Assembly (NCBI RefSeq): GCF_008831285.2 | Contig: NW_022205108.1 | Location: 55,861 to 119,860 of the forward strand | DNA length: 64,000 bases | Origin: Nymphaea colorata | Taxonomy: Eukaryota > Streptophyta > Magnoliopsida > Nymphaeales > Nymphaeaceae | Direction of reading: 5' to 3' | Shown here: one piece after another, positions 32,719 to 44,344 of the stretch | Layout: every line of letters starts with the position of its first letter | How positions within the stretch are numbered: position 1 is the stretch's first letter | Made by a program: the position numbers and the translations under genes | Notes under the pieces: model-generated | What the model saw: only the letters and a program-made list of their open reading frames with translations | Databases searched by the model: none | Told to the model about the DNA's origin: nothing

Positions 32719-34401
32719 TCATTCTCGAATGGAACCTTGGTTGCTAAGGGAAACCTTGCTCTTGAGTAGATCGTGGTGGACTGATGCGCGGACCAGCAAA
32801 CCAAATGACTATTCTTTGGCATCGCCCTTGCTGTTTGTCTTCATAGCGCGTTTTAGGTCCTTGTAGTAGGTTTTATTCTCCGCATATTTGAAGATGAAGA
32901 ATGGCTTTAGCTTCTCCTCGTTCCAACGTCCGAAGGCTCCTTTTTGTTTCTCCTTCTTTCCTTCATTGCTCTCCACCACTACATCAGTCACTTTTTCCTA
33001 TTCCTTTTTGTTTTCTCCCTCGTGAGCAGGCTTGCCTCCAAGGAAATATTTGATAAACAGAGGCATAAGTGCGCCCAACACTATGGTAGTTGCGCATACC
33101 ATGACAAGAGTGGTGCTCTTGACGATTGATACTTGATTGAAAGCATGCTCATTATGCTAATCTGCTTCAATGGTGAGGATGAGAGCAAAAGCAACAGAAC
33201 CTCTAATTGTACCAGCTATGGAGACAATCGAGAGTTCCTTATATGTGACTGTCCATTTCTTGGTTAGCAGCTTGAAGATGATCGAAATACCAAAGATAGA
33301 AGCTGTCCTTGATATAACACAGATGAGTATTCAAGCCTAAGAAAGTCAACGAAAATACTTCGTTTTAGAATAATAAACACAGAAATACCAAGATACACAA
33401 ACACCACGGCTTCAGCGATCACAGAAATGAACTGGAAAAACACCCTAAGTGAATTAATAGTTACGATGATGCATGCATGCCACCAGGACTGAGGTTGTAG
33501 AAGTTGTAATGAGCTAAGGCCACTCCACTGATAAGGACAGTGATCACACCACTCATATCGAGAAGCTAGGCAATCACATAGCTGAGGATTCCAAACAAGT
33601 AGGTAATTACCACTTGTGTATCTCGCTTCCCACTAAAAACCGCATATTCTTGAAGATAAGCGCACAGATTAAGGCTAAATTGGTTAATATATACCTGCAG
33701 CTAGTCCGATTCCCACTGATGCCACGATAGTGAGAACAAAGTTTCCGATGATCGTGCCAGCGATATCGCCTCCGTCCATTGGATTTTCTCCAATTTTATC
33801 AAAAATGCCACCTACAACTTTGAAGAGGATGATAGCCACTGCATCATTGACCATGCCTTCTCCGAAGATAATCGAAAAAAGTTGGGAAACTGGACAGAAT
33901 CAATGAGCGTGAGTGCAGCCACAGAGTCGGTAGCAGATATAGTTGCTGCGTACTTTACGATAAGGCCGGTTTCAAAGTGTTCGCTTGATGCACCTTCTCC
34001 CACTGGAACGATCCATCCCATCTAATTCACAAAGTAGGTGAGCCAAAAAATGATACCGAAGGCAGCAATGGTGCCCAGCAGTCCAAAGAGCAGGATGTAC
34101 TTGAAATTTTTGCCGAAATTTTGTTTTTTAAGGTTGTAACCTCCAGCGAATATCATCGGTGGCAACAGTCCGTAGAAGAAGAGCTCCTCGTTGAAGCTAA
34201 TCTCGTGCATAAATCCCAAAAGAGATGCGATGATTCCGAACAAAAGTCCGATGAGTATGCCGACACCTGTCTCGTGCAGGTAGTGCCACTTGGTAGGGGA
34301 ATACGTACATGCTTGTGCTCCATGAGCTTGCCCAACAGGATGTAGAGGATGATCATGATGATCATGCCCATCAGGATGAAGGCGAACTCTTCGATGTTCA
34401 T
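32719..34401 (-). CDS. Na+/H+ exchanger (SLC9/NHE family)
   Basis: MNIEEFAFILMGMIIMIILY at the start, then GVGILIGLLFGIIASLLGF, FFYGLLPPMIFAGGYNLKKQ (the FFxxLLPPIIFxAGY signature of NHE), FGLLGTIAAFGIIFWLTYFV, ISATDSVAALTLIDS (the ATD of the SATDPVA ion-binding helix), IIFGEGMVNDAVAIILFK (the GEGVVNDA signature) and further membrane segments. The soluble tail is short (KLKPFFIFKYAENKTYY, LKRAMKTNSKGDAKEE). Introns of 20 nt are visible at 33445-33464 and 33675-33694. TGA 32719-32721. Exchanges Na+ for H+ across plasma or organelle membranes. Several single-base breaks. Confidence 0.88.
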
Positions 34402-34453
34402 AAGATATAGATTTATTATAGCGACATACCAAAGGAGCAATAACATCAATTCA

Positions 34454-35012
34454 TCACTTAGGGTGTAGTCGTACCGGGCACCCCTTCCATGGCCTCCTCT
34501 CCCTCTTCTAGGAGCTGGCTGCCGACCCATATCGTTCTGCTCATCGTAGAGTCGCTTGGCTTCTTCGAACTTCTCCATGTAGGGACGCTTCTCCTCCGGA
34601 GTCATGCTGTTGTAGCGTTCAGCTGCGATCCTTACGATGTCAGGAGCTCGCATATGTGGATTCTGCTCCTTTATCTTCACGCTTTCGCTGGCAACGAACA
34701 GATTGTATGCGTTTCTAGGCCTCTTGAGGGGGACATCATCGAGATCCCGTTTTTTCGGTCGCCCTTCTGGTCGCTCCTCCCCTCCCTACTTGCGCTAAGC
34801 AACTGTCGGTTTCACAACAGAAGGACTATTTTGCACAGCCGGTGTGCGTCCGAACTCAGGGTTATCTGCTTGCTCATAACTCACGTAATTTCTGCATCTG
34901 TCTCCAAAGTCCCTTAAGCGAGTTACCAGCTATTCCGCCAAGCTGCCGACCTAAATAACGGACAATCTACAAGTGCAGCAAGAGGGTATTTAGATTAATC
35001 AAAGTTGGCCAT
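34454..35012 (-). CDS. HMG-box DNA-binding protein
   Basis: ATG at 35010-35012; a 20-nt intron at 34951-34970 joins SKYPLAAL to VGSLAEELVTRLRDFGDR. One HMG box: LKRPRNAYNLFVASESVKI, KEQNPHMRAPDIVRIAAERY, NSMTPEEKRPYMEKFEEAKR, which is a textbook HMGB fold (KRP.NAY..F, W replaced by Y). A basic Arg/Gly tail (RGRGGHGRGARYDY) follows. HMGB proteins bend DNA in chromatin. The end is ambiguous: in the printed frame no TGA separates it from the Na+/H+ exchanger downstream, whereas a one-base shift in the G run near 34476 gives TGA at 34454-34456. Confidence 0.8.
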
Positions 35013-35119
35013 TTGATTGTGGCGATTTTGGTTGGACTTCAATCTTTATTTGTATAGAAGTGTCCAGATTGTTGATGAGGAATGTGCAAATTGATTATTA
35101 CCACAATAAAGAGTAAAGA

Positions 35120-35473
35120 TCATAGAGGTTGGTAAGCTGAGTCGATTTTATCATAGTAGAGGTTCTGCTTCAACGCCATCACTACTCTCTCGAAGATGCC
35201 TCCGATGGGCGTGCGGAAACTCTCCTCCTGGATCTTTAGGCAAACTTCGATGAACTTCTAAAAGCGTTCGATCCTCACTTCTCCTTCCTCCTCAGCCAAC
35301 AGCCCGTGTATGTTTTTGATGTTTTCTTATGAGGGAAAGTCGCATCCCACTTCGTTGGCGAAGGTATAGAGGAAGCGTTATGTATGGCGCCGACCAAGCT
35401 TGCCTCTTCCTTGCCCACGCACGCCCTCAGCGATTCGCTTCACTATTGGCAACAACCGTGTCTCTACATCCAT
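35120..35473 (-). CDS. small EF-hand-like protein, unknown
   Basis: Intact 117-residue frame from ATG 35471-35473 to TGA 35120-35122. MDVETRLLPIVKRIAEGVRG, then LYTFANEVGCDFPSEENIKN and GLLAEEEGEVRIERFEKFIE, where the helix-loop-helix spacing recalls a degenerate calmodulin or centrin EF-hand (no complete Asp loop), then CLKIQEESFRTPIGGIFERV. The calcium-binding loop is not intact, so the EF-hand link is inference. Divergent from the Miro gene across 146 nt. Confidence 0.5.
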
Positions 35474-35619
35474 TTCTACGCAATTATAATCGAAATGGAA
35501 TACTATTCATGATCAACTATCAAATTACCATATACCCAATTATCGATTTTTCCTTCCTTTTCCCCATCTCCAGATGTATATCATTTAGATCCCATGCATG
35601 GCTGATTAATATATTTGCG

Positions 35620-37417
35620 ATGAAGAGCAACGTGATACGAATTGTAGTGGTGGGAGACCCAGGAGTAGGAAAGACCTCCTTGGTTTGCGCCATCATCTCT
35701 GATCTCACATCCTAGGTGCCAAAGGTTCACAAAAAAGTAGTCCTGCCTCCCGATATGTGCGCATACTCCAAAGACATCTTCACGGAAATCGTAGATACAA
35801 ACTAATCGGTTGACCTTCCCGCATAAATGAAGGCTGCCGACTCATCCTGCTTGTATACGACGTCTCCTCTGCAGAGTGCATCATGCGACTGAAGGAACAC
35901 TGGATGCCCATCATCAACCAGGCCAGCAAAGATGTAATTTTGGGAAAACGAAGGTGCCAGTAGTGATAGTAGGCAACAAGTGTGATAAAGTGGAACTGCC
36001 TATTGATGAACAAGAGGAGCATACGCCCGTACGTGAGGTCATGAGGGGACTGGTGAGGAATTATAGACAAGTCCAAATGGGAATGGAATGCTCTGCTTAT
36101 TATGATCGAAAAGTTAAACAGGTGCTTAGTTCTGCACAAAGAGCCGTCCTCTATCCCCTTGGTCCACTTTACGATCTTTCCTCTAAGCAAATCACCACCA
36201 AGTTCAGAAAGGCTTTACTTCGCATATTCCGCATCCTCGATCGCGACCTCACAGGCGCCCTCTCTGACGCAGATCTCATCGGCTTGCAGGAAAGAGTATT
36301 CCAAACTGAGCTTTCCCCTTAAGATATTAGGGGAATCAAGAACATAATTCAAAGAGAATGCCTATAGGAGCAGGGGCATGCAATATCTGAAGAAGGCTTC
36401 GTGCCTTCCAGAAGAAATGCATTGAAATGCTTAAGATACAAATCTGTTGGAGTATCTTACGTCACTTTGACTACAATAATCAACTCGAAATCAAGGCTTT
36501 TGAAGATTCTTTTGTAATTGACTACAACGCAGGAGAAGCTCTCGAACTTTCTCCCCACGTGCTTGACTTCTTACACCGAGCCTACATATTCGCCCAAAAA
36601 GCTGACCCTAAACACCCAATGCAACGTTTATTCTAGCCTTCACCCTCCATTTACTTAGAAGAGTTCTGGAATAAGGATTGTAGCTAGAACGATACATGTT
36701 GTTGTGGCATTTGTTCACCTTCTCAACTACCGAGAATGCTATAGAGCATTGCTTTACATAGGTTATGATCGGCGACTGGAAGAATGCTTTTGCATAAGTA
36801 GAGGAAAGAAGAGCTACTCTGACCTCCTTAGGCTCAAAGAACGTAGAATATACAGCATGTTGATTGTCGAAGATTAAAACTATGCCGCTTACATTAATCC
36901 TCTCTTTGAAAAATCAACTGAAGAAGGAGTTCTCACAAGAGCAGTTCGCCTCTATAGTTCTCCCATCACCTCTAAAGTTCTTCTGCTCTTTCGTATTCGT
37001 TCTCATCATCTGCGCGCATTTCTTGGCTAGGAAACTGCCAACCGCATTGATCTGATAGTTCATTTCGGTAATGTTGGCCAGCGTGATCTTGCTGTTTGCC
37101 CTCCTCACGTCATGGTCAAGGAAATAACTCGAGAAACAGCAGAAAAAAAGATAAAGCTATTCGAGTTGCCTGAAATGGATCTCCAGAGCATTCCCATCAA
37201 GATCAAGGAGTATCCTTATGAAAGACTGATAGAATACCTGTTGCTCATCTTCACCAATGTGTAATTAATACCTAATTCAGTAGGAAGGATACCGACCCGA
37301 GTATATCCAGCACTCAAAAGCGAATCCCAAAGATTCAAAAAGCTATTAATGGGAGTAGCTTCGACGATTGCAGTGGTAACAGTGGGCATCGTGGCCTTTA
37401 CACGCAAGGCGCGTTGA
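35620..37417 (+). CDS. Miro, mitochondrial Rho GTPase
   Basis: N-terminal GTPase: IRIVVVGDPGVGKTSLVCAI (P-loop), LLVYDVSSAECIMRLKEHW, VPVVIVGNKCDKVELP (NKxD) and ECSAYYDRKVKQ (SAK-like). Then the Miro-specific run SSAQRAVLYPLGPLYD and an EF-hand-like helical part (RIFRILDRDLTGALSDADLI, WSILRHFDYNNQ). A degenerate second GTPase-like region lies at about 36880-37260, and the protein ends in a tail anchor (KKLLMGVASTIAVVTVGIVA followed by FTRKAR) and TGA 37415-37417. This layout (GTPase, EF hands, GTPase, C-terminal membrane helix) is that of Miro/GEM1, which sits in the outer mitochondrial membrane and couples mitochondria to transport and ER contacts. Several frame breaks, notably around 36650-36860. 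Confidence 0.87.
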
Positions 37418-37509
37418 TCTTATGTATCATCAAGCATCTGCCAGGTGTATACTAAAATTTTATAAATTGAAAAGTAATCACGCATGACTCCATGCTTAAA
37501 AAGGAAGGA

Positions 37510-40103
37510 TCATTTTTTGCTTGCGTATGCCTCCCTCAGCTTACGGTCATGTCTTTGCAGGTTCTCCAACTTCTCCTTGTGCTCCTGAGCCAACTACATC
37601 TGATTCTTGCAGACGTATGCAAGATCGGGCCGGTATAGAGAGTTAGAAGGTAGTGGGTTGGCTTCGTCTTCCATATCGTAAGGCAAGTATTTCCTAAAAT
37701 CAACGTATTCGTTCCATCGAATCTCACGGTTTCGTTCCAAACTCCCTCGATACTGCAAATCTCCTTGGCAAGTCCTCCTTAGCGGGGTAGATTCCAGTTG
37801 GTTTTGACTTGAATTTCGTTAGGAAAGCAGTGGTTGTACGGTAGATGCTTCCGTGAATGAGATCCTCAGGATCATTTGTAGCTGATAAAAACCCTTTCTT
37901 GCGTGGGCCGAAGTTGAGTTCAGCAAAGTAGTTGTTTTTCATATCATACACGAAGACTAAGTAAGATACAATTTACTTTTGTCATAGAAGTTGAACTCTC
38001 GCTATCCGATGATAACATTCTTGATGATCATCCTAGCGAAAATGAGGGAAACACGGGTTCCGTCTGCAAAATCAATGAAAGTGGGCTTTTCACTCCAGCA
38101 TTTGCCTCCATTAAGACCACTGATGCTGATCTTGGCCTATATGTTGCCATGCATGTTGTATCCACGACCGCAGAAATAATATGCAGAGACGGGAGGATGG
38201 TGGCTCACCTGCTCCATGTACAAAGGGCATCCGCCCACCCAACTCTGGTAGGTCTCTCCAAGAATAGGATTAAATGGCTTCATCATGCTGATACTGAGAG
38301 TGCAATTCGACACTGCAAACAATACACAGTTCTTGAAGCGTTACAGGGCATCTATTTTTTGCCAACTATCTAGGAAAAGAGGAGCGTATGAGAAGTTGCG
38401 AGCTATCGACTGGAGGTGGGACCTACTTAAGATATGAATTACTCTCGCTTAAAGATAACAACTGGCAGGCACATGTTCATAAAACCACTTCCGCTGCGGA
38501 TAATCTTGAAGATGTTATTACCGATCGAAGCGATAATCTTCTTGATCATCTTCTTTTGGTCAGCGATTAGCTCTGCATCTGCACAGACAAGTCCGCCATC
38601 TTTGGCTCTTCTCCACTCCTTAAACATCATATGCTCTTTTGTCTCAAACCCTATAGGATATCAGCTGCCATCTGTAACGGCTCAGTGGGGATCCTGCATA
38701 GTTTCTTCTCCACCCATAATTGCTCCTATTTGATCTATTCAACAGTAGCCTTGGTTGAGCGTGAGGACTCAGGTGGTTCATTGCCCACTTCGATACTAAG
38801 ATCATCTTCCTTTGGATCTGACGAAACAATGCTGAAGAATTCCTCCTGTTGTGTTTGTTCCATAGCAGTTGTTCCTCATTGCCACGTTCCAGCATCTGAC
38901 TAAACTCCAGCATAAATGAAACTGGAAGTTGCTAAGGAACATCTTTCCCGATGGAGAGGGATGCAAAGACTCTGCAAAGGCTGCCTTTATTTGCATTCAG
39001 GACACGTATAAGGACGAATTCTATGGTATTTGGCGTGAGAGCATTTTCCACTCCTTTACTGAAATACACATCATCTCTTTATGAAATCCCCTATTCTCTC
39101 AAGTTGATTTGATCGTAAATTTGCCCTCCAAATAGATATTTTTCATAGACAGCTTGGTACCTTTTGGAAAACTCCTCCAGCACTGTCTCTTCTACTCTAA
39201 ATTTGAATTTTTTTCGGAATGCCTCTGCAATGGCTGTCTTCATATCCTTGACTGGAAGCTATGAGTCGAATTCTAGTTTGAATAATTTATTGATCTTTGA
39301 ACTGCGGCTTACCCTTGCGCCGTAATTGTCCTTTCCGTGGATTATCTTGAAATTGAGGCTGTCTTGAGCCAGCCGCTCGAGGACCAGTCCCTTGTATTTG
39401 AGAAAAGCAGTGATTATTAAGATCCCAAAAAGACAAGGTACTTGTCCGGTTTGACTCCATCTTACTCATTCAATCCCTCTAACTGAAGCACGCGCGATTT
39501 ATGGGCTTCCAATACGCATTCCTGTACTTCCTTCTCAATCTCTTTAAAAATAGACTCTGAGAAATACAGAGTAAGCTTTGCATGCTCAGGAGGGACTCTC
39601 TTGCTAACAGCTTAGAGCACTAGCGTGTGTTTGTGCCTGCGAGAGCGACGCATGAGAAATTCTTCCAAGCTGAGCAAGATGTTGCGTTGTTTGCTGACAA
39701 CATTGATGCTGCGTGCCCACCTGTCCAGTTTAAATCTGGCTTTATTCCAGCTGGCGAGGCCGAAGCTAACGCTTTCCAGCTTGCAGGAAGTCTCTACGTT
39801 GCCGATCGGCGAGTCGGGACTGCTTTCGATGCTGCTGGTGCTTTTCAATGGTCCGAAGTGACGCACCACATGGACGATCATCCAGTGCAGGAAGGCAGCG
39901 CGTTCGAGATCGGTAAGCTTTTGAAATACGGTTATGAAGGAGGGATCGACTATGTGCTGCCTGTTTGGGTCGGCGTGATGATGTTTGTGTAGCATTTCTT
40001 CGAGAGTGGTGAAGTAGAGGCGCAGCTTCACCGGCAGGACCGCAGACTCCTTGGCCTGCTTGTATTATTCGAGCATATCGAACATCCTCTGCTGATCAGT
40101 CAT
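37510..40103 (-). CDS. oxysterol-binding-protein-related protein (ORP) with a long N-terminal region
   Basis: The C-terminal half is an ORD lipid-exchange domain: [15 protein letters not shown]-type start, [16 protein letters not shown] (E is TAG), [17 protein letters not shown] (NPILGE), [16 protein letters not shown] (the EQVSHHPP fingerprint), [13 protein letters not shown], ending REAYASKK and TGA 37510-37512. ORPs swap sterols or PI4P between membranes. Upstream, a continuous reading from ATG 40101-40103 ([20 protein letters not shown]) runs through a helical region, [20 protein letters not shown] and [21 protein letters not shown] could not name a domain there; a PH-like fold is possible. 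A frame break at about 38630 separates the halves, so two abutting genes cannot be excluded. Confidence 0.72.
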
Positions 40104-40354
40104 CAAAACTATAACTCACTCCAAATTAATTTAATTTTTCTGCTCCCTCCCCTTAACTGAACACCTTGCCAGGCTCACCCGAGATTTCACCCCAGCCGAC
40201 CTTAAATTTGCCCCAGAAGCCAGAGGAAGTTGCATTAGGATGGTCGGAGCTCCTCATAAATAATTAATGGAAGCGGAGTTAATAGCCATAGATATTCTAT
40301 TTGGTGCTTGAATAATCGGGTAGTTATGGACTGCAGCGATAGGATATTTAATTG

Positions 40355-40428
40355 GCAACTATGGTGTAGTTGGTTATCACGTTCGCCTCACACGCGAGAG
40401 GTCCCCGGTTCGAGCCCGGGTAGTTGCA
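40355..40428 (+). tRNA. tRNA-Val, anticodon CAC
   Basis: Full cloverleaf: acceptor GCAACTA pairs with TAGTTGC, discriminator A; D arm around GTAGTTGGTTA; anticodon stem TTCGC/GCGAG (one G-T pair allowed) with loop CTCACAC, so anticodon CAC reading GUG; T arm CCCGG-TTCGAGC-CCGGG. No intron; CCA is not encoded. TTTTT follows directly at 40429-40433 as a Pol III terminator, and the internal A and B boxes (TGGTGTAGTTGG, GGTTCGAGCCC) are present. It lies in the interval between the ORP start and the EF-hand gene. Confidence 0.95.
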
Positions 40429-40477
40429 TTTTTGTCAATCAACATATATCATACTTGAAAAGGCAGACGAGTTAAAA

Positions 40478-41844
40478 TCAGGTCAGCTTGGCCACTATGT
40501 GACTGCTTTGCGTCTTGTTTATCCCTCCGAGGTATTTCTGCTTCTACTATTCCAGCAACTTCTCGCGGGGAAGGATCACCTTGTGGATGAACAGCTTTCG
40601 CAATTTGTTTGCGATTGTATCATTCCCACTCGCTTTTTCTCTTATTTGAACTTCGGATTATACGCTCTATCTTCTCACGCTCACGCTACAGAGTTGACTA
40701 GCCTTCTCGTTTGTATGTTCCTAGTGACTCTTATTTTGACGGTTGTCCAAGCGAGCTGGGGATTGCTTTGGTCCTCCTTTGATAGGCCGAAGTGAGGCTG
40801 TTTGGGCCTTACTCTCTACTTCTTCTGCGGCTCAAGCAGTCCGTCTTCGATGGTCCTGAACTCCAAAACTGAGGCATTCTTGACTTGGTATATTTGAATG
40901 CTGTTTGAATTTTTACCCAACTTGAAGAGAGTATTCTAAGTATAAGGATAACTACCTTGACCATGCGCTTGTTTATCCTTGCTTCATAGAATTTGGTGAT
41001 GAGCTTGGCCATTTCCGTCTCGTTATTAAGCAAGTTCAAATGGTCCTTGCGCAATTTACCCTCTCCATCAACGTCGAGGATGCTGTAGAGTGCCGAATGT
41101 CGTCTTCACTCATAGTCAATCTTTCTCTAAAAAATTCAGCCTCCATTTGTCTCAGCAAAGCAACCACACCTTTGCGAAAGATCTAGTAAGGGATTTCATT
41201 TTGGGTCAGGCTGGAGAAGCTTGTATAGATGTTGGTGACTGACTGCTGATCCTAAAATCCAGGCACTCCTCTGCAAGCAATTTGAGTTTCCTTACCATTT
41301 AAGCCACCTTAATGGACAAGATTATAGTGAGTTTCTATCTATACTCCTGGCTCTCCTCTACTTTCTCCTCGCTATGCAATCGATGCGACTGTCCATAGGG
41401 AATAACTTAACCCTATTCTGCTTCTCCTTCGACTGGCCTAAGTCACCGAATCTCTACCTTATTCATCCTAGTTGGTCAACTACTGAATAGATTCTATTTG
41501 CTATCCCACTCGAAACCGAATTATTCTGCATCTTAATGATGTTACATTTTATCTGGAGTTCTTTCCGGTGCCACATCCAACAGCGATTGCTCCTCTATGC
41601 ATAGAAGTGCTGCAAGCTTTTTGTTCAGTAGCTGATTCTTGTGACTGAAGAAGTATTTCCTCAGCTCCATCAGGTGGGCCGACTCCTCAAAGCGGAAGTT
41701 TAGTTTCTTGGCAACCAGAAGGAAGTCATAGTAATTTATCACGTTTCTAGACTGTTCCTCGAGGCCGCGTAAAAACAACCCGCGGACTGCCACAACTCGT
41801 CTATCCTATCTAGTTTAAAATGTACGGTTGGGTCGCTTATCCAT
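40478..41844 (-). CDS. EF-hand-type hypothetical protein
   Basis: ATG at 41842-41844: MDKRPNRTFETREDRRVVAV, GLEEQSRNVINYYDFLLVAK, LMELRKYFFSHKNQLLNKKL. After several breaks comes a single good EF loop (YSILDVDGEGKLRKDHLNL, with D, D, E positions), then helices (NETEMAKLITKFYEARINKR) and a basic end (LRKLFIHKVILPREKLLEEE, SSHIVAKLT) with TGA 40478-40480. The YYDFLLVAKKL part could be a degenerate second EF-hand. Domain order resembles axonemal calcium sensors, but no specific family is claimed. Divergent from the next plus gene over 140 nt. Confidence 0.55.
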
Positions 41845-41984
41845 ACCAAAGCTCGTCCTTGGCTCATGCACAGTTATATCGTAATAATTATAATGGCATG
41901 CAGGCAGTCACTCTGCTTCTTCCTGCCCGCCATGTGTATCTCATCGCAAAAGACTACATCAGCTCCATCCATTATTTATATAAG

Positions 41985-42420
41985 ATGGAAGAAGAGAGCA
42001 GTTTGCAAGCTGAAAGTACACCCACGCTTGATAATGCCCCCTTCCTGGTCCTCTACCACTACCGCCAGCGCCCCATGACACCAAGCCACGCCACCTCGTC
42101 CCCTCAAACGCCAACTCCCACGCACTCCATCATCCTCACCCGCAAGATGGCCGCCCAAATCGAAGGTCGCAACAATCCCCTACCCACCAATGTGCCCGTA
42201 GATAGGGAAGGCAGGATTAAGAAGACCAGCAGAGACAGTTTTTCTCATCGGGAGAGTTGGAGCTGGCATTCCCATGGAGGACAAAGAAGATGGTGACATC
42301 CTCTACAACGTGGGATCGCTCACGATTTCCCAGAGTTACTCGAAGCTGGAGAAGACTCTGTTTGGACTGGCCCCCCAGTAGTAAGAGGAAATGGACCCTG
42401 AGATGGGTATGTTATAGTGA
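41985..42420 (+). CDS. hypothetical protein, about 145 aa
   Basis: ATG 41985: MEEESSLQAESTPTLDNAPF, Pro/Thr/Ser-rich disordered N-terminus (TSSPQTPTPTHSIILTRKM), then after one break near 42242 VGAGIPMEDKEDGDILYNVG and SLTISQSYSKLEKTLFGLAP, an acidic end QEEEEMDPEMGMLE and TGA 42418-42420. No domain recognised. 126 nt separate it from the next plus-strand gene. Confidence 0.45.
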
Positions 42421-42546
42421 TGCTGCAAGAGTAAATAAAATAAACCCATCTTTCTGTCCCTGAAAGCATGGCTTCATGGGCATTGATTACCTGTCGATGC
42501 TGTCCGTGATCCAAACTCCAGGGGATTATAATGTGATAGTAATTGT

Positions 42547-44138
42547 AATGCTGTAGCAAGTGGATGACCAGCAACGCTGGGGACAAAACAAGAAGCTCTT
42601 CCTCATTCTCCTTATCTACTTCACCATCAACGTCTCTATCAAGTGGCTCGACAACGATACATACGCACAAGCTAACGCTTTCAGGAAAATTAACCAGCAA
42701 ACTCCAATCACCATTGACGACTTACTACAACTCATCGACTACTAAGAGACCTATTAAGGCACTTGGACCACCTCAAACGAAGTGAGGGCGATTATTTGAG
42801 GGCCAGTAGGGGGTTTTCGAAATGAGACTGATCAGACTCATTTAAACCCGAAACAGCTCATATTTCTAACTATATCTGCGTGTCTTCGATGGAATTTACG
42901 CCGATGATGGAGCCTATAGCTTCAGTTTCGATGCCCAAGCGGCAATTTGAAACTGAAGTCATAAATACACTGCAGCAAGTACTTTTCCTTAAGGAAACAT
43001 CGTCACTGGACGGAAGATATAGCCAGGATCACATACTCATGACTGTCTAATCAGGACCAGCAAACGCTACATAACTCAATTTTTCAGTTTTTGTCCGAGA
43101 AGACAGGAAATTGGGAATCAGGATATCCTTAGACACCTAAAGGCAGTCTTAGACTTATCTCTCTCGAAAGATGAGGATAGAGCTCGTCAGAGCAGTCATC
43201 TTAGCAGCTGTAATGTTTATTGCTTCCTTCGGAACCTTTAGTGGGCTTTTTACAGTCTACGCGATGCGAATGAGGGGGAGCAAGCCGGTATTCCTCGCCA
43301 CGGTCTGCCTAGCAAGTATGTGGGATACAGTGGTCTGCATGGCTCTTCTGTGCTTGCCTTCTCGAGTCAGGTATTTATCGATCAATATAGCTAAATTTGA
43401 TGCTGTTCATCGTGCCAGCGTTTTTGATGTGTTGGTGTTTACTAATCTGGAGCCAAAGTAATGATTCTCATCTACTAGGCCGCTTCGGCGCAGTTCAACG
43501 CAGTCCGCAGCCATGCTCTGCAGGTTCAACTTGATTCACTACGGCTCTCTCTTCATGGTATACCCCCTTGTGCTACTTGCCAACTTTCGTCCCGCCTTCT
43601 TCCTGCTCGCCACCTGCATCCTCTTCCCCCAGATCTACTTAAACGCATTGACCGGCACTCGCCCATAGCCCACCTCTCACTTCTACCGTCACTTCCTCCT
43701 CTACCGCTTCCTCCTGCTCGTAAACCGCTCCCCATCAAGTTTTACGTGAGATGCTTCCCTTACAACGTTTTCCGCTTTCGACCTGATTATCCGCTCGGCC
43801 TCTTCTGCCTCTGCTTCTCTCCCTTCAATATGCCCTCCTCTACTTGCAAAAATACTACGGGCCGAAAAAGGTAGTTCCAAGTTTTTTGCTGCCTCCTCGC
43901 TATGACTATACCTATGATGAAAGCTTCAATGTAGAGTAAAGCGCATTGGCATCTGAATGTGCAATCTGCTTGACTCCTCTGCACTCCGAACCCCCACAAG
44001 GAACAGCTCCAAACGATTTCGAGGGACGACTCATGCGAACTCCTTGCCAGCATCGCTACCACAGTTCTGTTTGACTGAATGGATGCGAATAAAGCAAAAC
44101 TGTCCGAATGCCGTGCCCAGCTGCCTCCCTACGAGTGA
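42547..44138 (+). CDS. multi-pass membrane RING-H2 E3 ubiquitin ligase (Tul1/FLY-like)
   Basis: MLEQVDDQQRWGQNKKLFLI starts a signal anchor (LFLILLIYFTINVSIKWL). A lumenal region follows with paired tryptophan/glycine strands (YEETYEGTWTTSNEVR, VFDGIYADDGAYSFSFDAQ), then a run of membrane segments (ELVRAVILAAVMFIASFGTF, LNLMLFIVPAFLMCWCLLIW, FMVYPLVLLANFRPAFFLLA), and a C-terminal RING-H2: SECAICLTPL, TPCQHRYHSSCLTEWM, NCP.CRAQLPPYE. This order matches Golgi/endosomal Dsc/Tul1 ligases, which ubiquitinate misplaced membrane proteins. A 20-nt intron is likely at 43371-43390 and another near 43460. Frame breaks at about 42797, 42955, 44068 and 44106; the first produces an in-frame TGA that I treat as an artefact. 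TGA 44136-44138. Confidence 0.68.
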
Positions 44139-44344
44139 CAAAAAGGAGGTTTTTTGAATGATTAGTGACTAAATGTGTGAATAATTGTGGCAAAATCATA
44201 TAAGCTTGAACTGGGAAGGCGCCAAACGGTCCGCAACCTGCCGGTAGGGTCCAAAGATTATAGTCCCTGGAGAAATTACTTCCATTTGCTCGTGTTGTGT
44301 TCGATGCGTGTATGTCCAACCAAATCGCAGCTGTTTGGGATTAG

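Noticed and set aside
40424-40795. Plus-strand hydrophobic ORF after the tRNA
   Set aside because: It is the complement of the basic C-terminus of the minus-strand EF-hand gene, and its start codon lies inside the tRNA.
42797-42799. In-frame TGA as the end of a separate short membrane protein
   Set aside because: The following sequence continues the lumenal domain expected of a Tul1-like ligase in an adjacent frame, and no independent start with a signal sequence follows, so I treat it as an indel artefact. This remains uncertain.
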